Shown here: positions 1-4,733 of the stretch, piece by piece
Layout of the letters: every line of letters begins with the position of its first letter
How positions within the stretch are numbered: position 1 is the stretch's first letter
From: DASVSL01 sp036388095
GTDB taxonomy: Bacteria > Patescibacteriota > Saccharimonadia > Saccharimonadales > Saccharimonadaceae
Direction: 5' to 3'
Assembly: GCA_036388095.1 (NCBI GenBank)
Contig: DASVSL010000078.1
Coordinates: 1 to 5,905, forward strand
DNA: 5,905 nt
The notes under the pieces: model-generated
What the model saw: the letters and a program-made list of their open reading frames with translations, nothing else
The model's database searches: none
What the model was told of the DNA's origin: nothing
Translations under genes and position numbers: made by a program

Positions 1-522
1 GTTGTGGCGTTGCCCTGGCTCAGTTTTTTCATACTGGGCCATCAACTCAGCGATGCGTTCTTCGTCATCACCAAGTTCTTGGCGTTCGAGCAGCGCATCA
101 ACCCGGGCTTTGTCGGCCTTACTCAGCCGCTCATACACGGCGTGCAGCATCTCGTGGGCGGCAGTGACCTCTTTGATGCCTTCAAGCCGACGATCGCTAA
201 TATCAAACAGATAGATCCGCATAGCCGAGTAACACCCAAGGACCGCCGTTTGCTCGGTGGTGAGCGACCGGCAGGCATCGTTAAAACTATCGCGGTTCAG
301 TAGTTCTGGCCGCGATGCGTAGAATAAGAACTTGCCACGACCCGTTAGTTCCGCCCGGTCAGCCAACGCCGCAGCCTCTGGGGACGGCTGGTGGTACCAG
401 ACAGTAAATTGATCGTACAGCGGCTGCCGAAACCAAAAGATCGTTGCAGCGAGCGCGAGTAGTACGAGGCTGACCAGCAGCCGTACAGCAGAGCTGCCGC
501 TAGCGAGCGATCGCGTCCGCAT
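1..522 (-). CDS. Membrane-anchored protein with HExxH motif, putative zinc metallopeptidase (3' end outside window)
   Basis: The frame is open from an ATG at 522 to the window edge, giving 174 residues with no stop, so the C-terminus is missing. A short basic N-terminus (R2, R4, R14) is followed by one hydrophobic segment at about residues 14-31 (LLVSLVLLALAATIFWF), suggesting an N-in membrane anchor with the rest outside the cytoplasm. The outer part has two cysteines (C84, C97) that could form a disulfide, then AAHEMLHAVY at 121-130. HEMLH at 123-127 fits the HExxH zinc site of gluzincin-type peptidases; the third ligand is not identified. The start is well constrained: an in-frame TGA lies only five sense codons upstream (538-540) and no other start codon intervenes. 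No good Shine-Dalgarno is visible. The start overlaps the 3' end of clpC by 23 bp, so translational coupling with clpC is likely. I recall similar conserved hypothetical proteins in Saccharibacteria. Protease activity is inferred from one motif only; a non-catalytic zinc protein is possible. Confidence 0.8.
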   Translation of the reverse strand, partial: MRTRSLASGSSAVRLLVSLVLLALAATIFWFRQPLYDQFTVWYHQPSPEAAALADRAELTGRGKFLFYASRPELLNRDSFNDACRSLTTEQTAVLGCYSAMRIYLFDISDRRLEGIKEVTAAHEMLHAVYERLSKADKARVDALLERQELGDDEERIAELMAQYEKTEPGQRHN

Positions 523-2986
523 GTGCTTGTTCTTGCGTCACGCTCAGATCGAGTTTGCCGCCCTTCACGTTTACCCTGATCAAATCACCCTTACCGTACG
601 CACCCGACAATAATCCGTCGGCAATGGCGTGTTCTAATTCGTTTTGAATGACGCGGCGGAGTGGTCGGGCGCCATTTTTGGCGTCATAGCCACGGTCAAT
701 AAACCACCGCTTAGCACTTGCGCTCAGGCTGACACCAATACCTTTTCGGCCTAAACGACGGTTCAGCTCGTCAATCAAAAGGTCAAAGATACGTCCGACC
801 TCAGTACGTGTCAACGAACGGAAGACGATGATATCGTCAAACCGATTGATGAGCTCAGGACGCATCATACGCTCGAGAGCTTCAATGGCTGCGGAACGGT
901 TTTTGCTGTGCAAGGCCTCGACTTCGTCACTGTCGCGCTTCGTCTTCGCGCCGAAACCCAAGTCGGCTTCGCGGCGCATACGGTCGGCACCGAGATTGCT
1001 CGTCAGGATGATGATCGTGTTACTGAAATCGACCTGACGACCTTTAGCGTCAGTCAAAGTACCGTCTTCGAGCAACTGAAGTAGTAGCTGGAACACGTCC
1101 GGATGGGCTTTTTCAATCTCATCGAGTAGTACCACACTGTACGGCTGGCGGCGAATCTTGTCTGTCAACTGACCGCCGTCGTCATACCCAACGTACCCAG
1201 CCGGGGCACCGACAAGTCGGCTGGTCGTGTGACGCTCACCAAACTCGCTCATGTCGATCTTGATGAGGGATTTGTCAGACCCAAAGACTTCGCGGGCCAG
1301 CACACGTGCCAACTCCGTTTTGCCAACCCCGGTCGGCCCCATAAAGATAAAACTTCCAATTGGTCGTTTACTACTAGCAACGCCACTTCGGCCACGACGG
1401 ACGGCGCGAGCCACGGCGGTGACGGCTTCTTGTTGGCCGACGAGATGTTTGGCCAGATGTTTTTCGAGGCGCCGCAGTAAATTGGCTTCTGAACGCTTCA
1501 GGTGTTGTACCGGGACGCCGCTCATCGTCGCAACCGCACTGGCAACGTCATCGTACGATAGGCTTGCCCATTCACTCTTTGGCTGAGTGACTTCATCAAG
1601 CTTTTCTTTGACACGACTAATGCGCATCTTATACAGAGCCGCACGCTCGTAATCTTGCGCGCTGACGGCGTCTTCCATCTTTTCATTCAGGCCGCGTAAT
1701 TCGCGCTGGTACTCGCGGGCTTTGCTTGGCGTTTTGCCGCTGCGCACCCGAACCAAACTTGTCGCCTCATCCAGCACGTCGAGGGCTTTGTCGGGCATGA
1801 ATCGCTCGCTAATGTAACGATCGGCCAGGTAGACGACGTCTTCGATCAGACCGGCTGGCACTTTGACGCTGTGATGTTGTTCGTACTTCTCTCGCATGCC
1901 CTCCAGTATCGCTTCGCTGTCGCGGATATTGGGTTCTTCAACCACGATCGGCTGTAGACGACGCTCAAAGGCAGCGTCTTTTTCGATATGCTTACGATAC
2001 TCATCAAGGGTGGTTGCGCCGATCATACGCAGCTTGCCGCGAGCGAGGGCTGGCTTGAGCATATTAGCGGCGTCCATGGCGCCTTCGGCCGCACCGGCGC
2101 CGATCAGCAGATGAAGCTCGTCGATAAAGACAATTGCGCTGTCGTCACGGGTCAGTTCTTCGACGACTTTTTTCAGCCGTTCTTCGAATTCACCGCGGTA
2201 CTTGGTGCCTGCAATCATGGCGGCAAGATCTAGTTGGTAAACGTGCTTGTCGAGCAAATGATCCGGCACGTCTTCGCGGGCAATAAGTTGCGCTAGACCT
2301 TCGACGATAGCCGTCTTGCCGACACCAGGCTCACCGATCAAAATGGGATTATTTTTGGTCCGTCGGCTCAAAATAGTAACCATGCGAGCAATCTGTTGAT
2401 TCCGGCCAATGACCGGGTCAAGCTCGCCGGCACGAGCCGCTGCGGTTAGGTCAGTGCCATACGCGTTGAGGGTCTGGTGCTTTCGGCTGCGACGTGCCTT
2501 GCTGGCTTGGCCCTCAAAATCAGCCGCGTCTGATTGCTGGCGGTTCAGGTAGCCTTCGATATCGCCAAGCAATTCTTCGACACTGACGTTCATGTCGCGC
2601 AGCAGCACCGTTGCCCGGGCGTTCTTCTGGCTAAGAATACTGAATAAGATATGTTCTGTGCCACAGTAGTCTTGGTGAAACTCTTGGGCGACGTCCCAGC
2701 TCATGCGCAGCGTCAATTTTGCCGTTTCGCTCAGGCCTTTGGCGCCCGTGCTGACAACTAACGTCCGTGGTGTTAAATTCAGTGCTACTTTGGCACGATC
2801 GAGCGTCACACCGACGTCGGCGAGCAGTTTGGCGCCCACCGACGCGTCTTGACTAAGGACACCGAGCAGTAAATGTTCGGTGCCAATATAGGCACTTCCA
2901 AGGCTACGCGCGATCATATCGGCTTGCTCGATGCTGCCGCGCGCGTTCTCTGTTAACCGGTGCAAAAATTCCTGCATGCTATCCAT
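500..2986 (-). CDS. clpC: ClpC-type AAA+ unfoldase, ATPase subunit of a Clp protease
   Basis: This is a complete 828-residue Hsp100/Clp ATPase of the usual ClpC length. It unfolds cytoplasmic substrates and feeds them to ClpP. The N-domain has the two Clp-N repeats, recognisable from TEHLLLGVL (36-44) and TEHILFSIL (110-118). The first AAA+ module has Walker A GEPGVGKT (218-225), pore loop KYRGEF around Y263, Walker B IVFIDE (285-290) and arginines R342/R343. A short middle domain with a UVR motif (about 434-468) marks ClpC rather than ClpA or ClpB. The second module has Walker A GPTGVGKT (550-557), pore loop GYVG (597-600), Walker B VVLLDE (618-623), sensor-1 N664, the arginine of NRF (R715) and sensor-2 GARPLRR (772-778). 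LGF at 676-678 is in the position of the ClpP-docking loop, so it should partner ClpP. The start ATG is preceded by GGTGAG five bases away. It follows nusA but has its own CIRCE-overlapped promoter. No mcsA, mcsB or ctsR is adjacent. Confidence 0.97.
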   Translation of the reverse strand: MDSMQEFLHRLTENARGSIEQADMIARSLGSAYIGTEHLLLGVLSQDASVGAKLLADVGVTLDRAKVALNLTPRTLVVSTGAKGLSETAKLTLRMSWDVAQEFHQDYCGTEHILFSILSQKNARATVLLRDMNVSVEELLGDIEGYLNRQQSDAADFEGQASKARRSRKHQTLNAYGTDLTAAARAGELDPVIGRNQQIARMVTILSRRTKNNPILIGEPGVGKTAIVEGLAQLIAREDVPDHLLDKHVYQLDLAAMIAGTKYRGEFEERLKKVVEELTRDDSAIVFIDELHLLIGAGAAEGAMDAANMLKPALARGKLRMIGATTLDEYRKHIEKDAAFERRLQPIVVEEPNIRDSEAILEGMREKYEQHHSVKVPAGLIEDVVYLADRYISERFMPDKALDVLDEATSLVRVRSGKTPSKAREYQRELRGLNEKMEDAVSAQDYERAALYKMRISRVKEKLDEVTQPKSEWASLSYDDVASAVATMSGVPVQHLKRSEANLLRRLEKHLAKHLVGQQEAVTAVARAVRRGRSGVASSKRPIGSFIFMGPTGVGKTELARVLAREVFGSDKSLIKIDMSEFGERHTTSRLVGAPAGYVGYDDGGQLTDKIRRQPYSVVLLDEIEKAHPDVFQLLLQLLEDGTLTDAKGRQVDFSNTIIILTSNLGADRMRREADLGFGAKTKRDSDEVEALHSKNRSAAIEALERMMRPELINRFDDIIVFRSLTRTEVGRIFDLLIDELNRRLGRKGIGVSLSASAKRWFIDRGYDAKNGARPLRRVIQNELEHAIADGLLSGAYGKGDLIRVNVKGGKLDLSVTQEQAHADAIAR

Positions 2987-2992
2987 AAAATC

Positions 2993-3019
2993 TCACCCCC
3001 GAATTTCTCCTATCTTCAT
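2993..3019 (-). other. Possible 8-codon leader ORF upstream of clpC
   Basis: An ATG at 3019 opens a frame encoding MKIGEIRG that ends at TGA (2995-2993). It is in the same frame as clpC and stops two codons before the clpC ATG. The stop lies inside the clpC Shine-Dalgarno (GGGGTGAG). The ATG lies only a few bases from the predicted transcription start, so any translation would be nearly leaderless. A chance ORF of this length is common; I record it only because of the overlap with the ribosome binding site. Confidence 0.2.
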
Positions 3020-3027
3020 GTCTTCTT

Positions 3028-3056
3028 AGTATACAAAATTAGCACTCTCATAACAA
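3028..3056 (-). promoter_or_regulatory. clpC promoter (sigma-70 type)
   Basis: On the minus strand, -35 TTGTTA (3056-3051; 4 of 6 consensus bases) is separated by exactly 17 bp from -10 TATACT (3033-3028; 5 of 6). The start of transcription is expected near 3019-3022, giving a leader of about 35 nt. The -35 hexamer lies entirely in the spacer of the CIRCE operator and the right CIRCE arm fills much of the promoter spacer, so bound HrcA should exclude RNA polymerase. Confidence 0.8.
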
Positions 3057-3065
3057 GAGTGCTAA
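3039..3065 (-). promoter_or_regulatory. CIRCE operator (HrcA binding site)
   Basis: TTAGCACTC (3039-3047), nine bases, then GAGTGCTAA (3057-3065) matches the CIRCE consensus TTAGCACTC-N9-GAGTGCTAA in all 18 arm bases. The inverted repeat extends to 13 perfect pairs (3036-3048 with 3056-3068) around a 7-nt loop. CIRCE is the operator of the heat-shock repressor HrcA, which classically controls groESL and dnaK. Here it sits on the clpC promoter, about 53 bp upstream of the clpC start and 17 bp after the nusA stop. As RNA the repeat could also form a stem-loop at the end of nusA mRNA, but its U-run is weak (TTTTG), so I do not call it a terminator. Confidence 0.95.
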
Positions 3066-3082
3066 TTTGTTTTTCAGCTAAA

Positions 3083-4216
3083 TCACTCTTCAGTCGTCTC
3101 TTCGACAGCACTCAGTAAACTATCTTCGATGTTCTTTTTCGGCTTCGGTGCTTCAACCGGAGCCGTTGGGCGGTTTGTGGCGGTCTCGATATCGAGTTCG
3201 TAGCCGGTCAGTTTGCTCGCCAGGCGAACATTCTGGCCACCGCGGCCAATCGCAATTGACTGCTGGTCTTCGGTCACATATACCCGAGCGCGCTTGCCGG
3301 CTTCGTCGAGCTCGATGCTGCTGATCTCAGCCGGGCTGAGGGCATTGGCGATAAAGTTCTTGATATCGGCATCATAGGTAACGATGTCGATCTTTTCTTG
3401 GTCACCAATTTCGTTCATGACGGCAGTGACACGGGTACCATGACCGCCGACGAAGGTACCGACCGGGTCAACACCTTGCATCGTGCTGGCAACGGCCAAC
3501 TTGGTGCGCTTACCCGCCTCACGGGCCAAGGCTTTGATCTCAACCGCTCCGTTCTCCATTTCTGGCACTTCCTGCTGGAAGAGGTAGTGGACGAAGGCCT
3601 CGTTGGCTCGGCTCAAAATCAGTTGCGGACCACGGTTTTCACGCTCGACGTCTTTTAGGTAAACCTTCAGGCGCGATCCGATACCGTAATACTCGCCAGG
3701 AATCTGCTCGCTAGCGGGCAAGATTCCGATAGCCTTGCCGAGCTCAACCCGGACAACCCGTGGCTCAACTCGTTGGATGGTACCGGTGAGGACGGTGCCG
3801 ATCTTGTCCGAAAATTCGCTCAGAACGACTTCTCGCTCAGCTTCACGTAGCTTCTGCAAAACGACCTGCTTGGCGGTTTGGGCAGCGACGCGGCCAAAGC
3901 TGCTAGCTTCGAACTGTTCTTCGACGACATCACCGACGACAGCGCCCTTTTTGAGCTTCTGAGCATCTTCGACGGTCATTTCGGTTGCTGGATTTTCGAC
4001 TTCATCGACGACCTGGTACATGACAAAGATTTTGGCCGAGCCGCCAACGGTGTTTAGTTCGGCGCGGACGTCCTGCTCACGGTCACCGTTATCACGGCGC
4101 CAAGCGGCTGCGATCGCCTGCTGGACAACGTCCATAACGACTTCTTCGGGTAAGTTCTTTTCGTCAGCAATCGTATCGATCACCTGCATCAGTTGCTTGA
4201 TATTTAGTTCTTGCAT
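3083..4216 (-). CDS. nusA: Transcription termination/antitermination factor NusA
   Basis: NusA binds RNA polymerase and nascent RNA and modulates pausing, intrinsic termination and antitermination in the cytoplasm. All core domains are present in 377 residues. The N-terminal polymerase-binding domain (about 1-130) includes the family signature FGRVAAQTAKQVVLQKLREA (107-126). An S1 domain lies at about 137-202. KH1 (about 230-290) has VDPVGTFVG followed by GXXG as GGHG (257-260), where most NusA proteins have a basic residue at the H259 position. KH2 has IAIGRGGQNVRLASKLTG (321-338) with GXXG at 324-327. After KH2 only a short acidic tail remains; there are no E. coli-like C-terminal acidic repeats. 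The ATG at 4216 has a strong AGGAGGT five bases upstream. The gene is not preceded by rimP on this strand but starts its own transcript, with two candidate promoters and a leader hairpin. No strong terminator separates it from clpC. Confidence 0.97.
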   Translation of the reverse strand: MQELNIKQLMQVIDTIADEKNLPEEVVMDVVQQAIAAAWRRDNGDREQDVRAELNTVGGSAKIFVMYQVVDEVENPATEMTVEDAQKLKKGAVVGDVVEEQFEASSFGRVAAQTAKQVVLQKLREAEREVVLSEFSDKIGTVLTGTIQRVEPRVVRVELGKAIGILPASEQIPGEYYGIGSRLKVYLKDVERENRGPQLILSRANEAFVHYLFQQEVPEMENGAVEIKALAREAGKRTKLAVASTMQGVDPVGTFVGGHGTRVTAVMNEIGDQEKIDIVTYDADIKNFIANALSPAEISSIELDEAGKRARVYVTEDQQSIAIGRGGQNVRLASKLTGYELDIETATNRPTAPVEAPKPKKNIEDSLLSAVEETTEE

Positions 4217-4221
4217 GTAAT

Positions 4222-4228
4222 ACCTCCT
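4222..4228 (-). promoter_or_regulatory. nusA ribosome binding site
   Basis: AGGAGGT lies five bases upstream of the nusA ATG and is the strongest Shine-Dalgarno in the window. It fixes the nusA start, and contrasts with the weak or absent sites at the HExxH gene and the aminopeptidase gene. Confidence 0.9.
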
Positions 4229-4244
4229 AGTAAGTCATGGCATG

Positions 4245-4268
4245 AAAAAGTCCGACCTGCCGGCCGGA
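4245..4268 (-). terminator. Intrinsic terminator-like hairpin in the nusA leader (candidate attenuator)
   Basis: Read on the minus strand, TCCGGCC (4268-4262), loop GGCA, GGTCGGA (4257-4251) forms a 7-bp stem with one G-U pair and is followed by CTTTTT (4250-4245). The U-run follows the stem only in the minus direction, so it acts toward nusA. It lies downstream of both predicted nusA promoters and about 28 bases before the nusA start, with no gene between promoter and hairpin. That placement suggests an attenuator rather than the end of an upstream gene. Regulation by NusA itself is an inference. Confidence 0.65.
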
Positions 4269-4282
4269 TTAGTACAAATATG

Positions 4283-4311
4283 ATTATATACCTGTCTTTT
4301 CAGTATAGCAA
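4283..4311 (-). promoter_or_regulatory. nusA promoter P2 (downstream, overlapping P1)
   Basis: -35 TTGCTA (4311-4306; 4 of 6) and a perfect -10 TATAAT (4288-4283) are separated by 17 bp on the minus strand. Its -35 overlaps the -10 of P1, so the two could not be occupied together. Initiation is expected near 4276, only about 8 nt before the leader hairpin. Confidence 0.55.
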
Positions 4312-4330
4312 ATATTATTGCTTTTGTCAA
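4302..4330 (-). promoter_or_regulatory. nusA promoter P1 (near-consensus sigma-70)
   Basis: A perfect -35 TTGACA (4330-4325) and -10 TATACT (4307-4302; 5 of 6) are separated by 17 bp. This is the strongest promoter-like sequence in the window. Initiation near 4295 would give a leader of about 79 nt that contains the terminator-like hairpin. The surrounding DNA is AT-rich compared with the coding regions. Confidence 0.8.
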
Positions 4331-4378
4331 TTATTGTTGTACAGTATTGTTTAGTGTTCACCAACGAGAGGCTGTGGC

Positions 4379-4669
4379 ATGCAAATTATCAGGTTTGATA
4401 AAGTCGACACTTTGGCTAAAATCGATCTCCAAGCGCCCATATTCAAAGGGGCAATCGCCGAGGCAAACCGCCGTGGCCTAAGAGAGGTCGAGTGTACAGA
4501 AGACCTACCTGTACTCGAGAAGTTCATGCGGATCAAAGATATGTTCTATGTCGGCCGTGATGGCTGGCATAGCACGAGTATCCGTGTGACGATTCGCAAC
4601 GGCTGCTCGTGGAGTGACGTCGAGCCGCGACTCCGTCGGCTCATCGACTCACTACCTGCTGCTCGGTAA
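4379..4669 (+). CDS. Small protein of unknown function, 96 residues
   Basis: I do not recognise this protein. It starts with ATG, has GAGAGG (4366-4371) seven bases upstream as a credible Shine-Dalgarno, ends in TAA, and is followed 13 bases later by an intrinsic terminator, which together support a real gene. It is soluble-looking, with no signal peptide or membrane segment. Visible features are a beta-like N-terminus (MQIIRF), a probable helix at about 22-34, a charged middle with an aromatic patch MFYVGRDGW (55-63), a probable strand STSIRVTI (65-72), two cysteines (C39, C76), and a probable basic C-terminal helix (about 78-92). The alternation suggests a small alpha/beta domain. It is transcribed divergently from nusA. 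No clear promoter was found for it: the best -35-like TTGTCA (4324-4329) overlaps nusA P1 on the other strand and has only TATTGT at a poor 15-bp spacing. I infer no function. Confidence 0.75.
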   Translation: MQIIRFDKVDTLAKIDLQAPIFKGAIAEANRRGLREVECTEDLPVLEKFMRIKDMFYVGRDGWHSTSIRVTIRNGCSWSDVEPRLRRLIDSLPAAR

Positions 4670-4682
4670 CACTTACCCACCC

Positions 4683-4714
4683 GGGGCCCTACGCAATGTC
4701 GTCGGGTCCCTTTT
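4683..4714 (+). terminator. Intrinsic terminator after the 96-residue gene
   Basis: GGGGCCC (4683-4689) pairs with GGGTCCC (4704-4710) over 7 bp with one G-U pair. Inside, after a T/C mismatch, ACG (4691-4693) pairs with CGT (4700-4702) around a CAATGT loop. TTTT (4711-4714) follows directly. It ends the upstream gene and lies only 19 bases before the aminopeptidase start. Confidence 0.8.
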
Positions 4715-4718
4715 CATT

Positions 4719-4727
4719 TGCTAAGCT
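4719..4727 (+). promoter_or_regulatory. Possible extended -10 for a leaderless aminopeptidase transcript
   Basis: TGC followed by TAAGCT gives an extended -10 (TGn) and a TAnnnT hexamer with the three most important bases (T, A, T). The hexamer occupies -12 to -7 if the A of the ATG at 4734 is +1. No -35 match is present, since that region is the terminator stem. With no Shine-Dalgarno in front of the ATG, leaderless transcription is plausible but unproven. Confidence 0.35.
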
Positions 4728-4733
4728 AGATAG

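Noticed and set aside
4..303. Plus-strand open frame of 99 codons at the left edge
   Set aside because: It is antisense to the HExxH gene, which has a membrane segment, a motif and a defined start overlapping clpC; the plus-strand frame has no recognisable features.
1229..1586. Overlapping plus-strand frames of 83 and 111 codons inside clpC
   Set aside because: They are shadows of the second AAA+ module and middle domain of clpC, with no independent ribosome binding site or family resemblance.
2987..3082. CtsR operator for clpC
   Set aside because: No tandem GGTCAAA-type heptads occur in the nusA-clpC intergenic region; the only clear operator there is CIRCE.
500..4216. Alternative genetic code with UGA as glycine (Gracilibacteria/SR1)
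   Set aside because: clpC, nusA and the aminopeptidase contain no in-frame TGA, and nusA terminates at TGA right after its expected C-terminus.
4229..4244. Tiny leader ORFs (ATG-CCA-TGA and ATG-ACT-TAC-TAG) just before the nusA ribosome binding site
   Set aside because: They are two or three codons long without their own Shine-Dalgarno, which is expected by chance.
4324..4350. Plus-strand promoter TTGTCA / TATTGT for the 96-residue gene
   Set aside because: The spacing is only 15 bp and the -35-like box is largely the reverse complement of the nusA P1 -35, so the match is not independent evidence.
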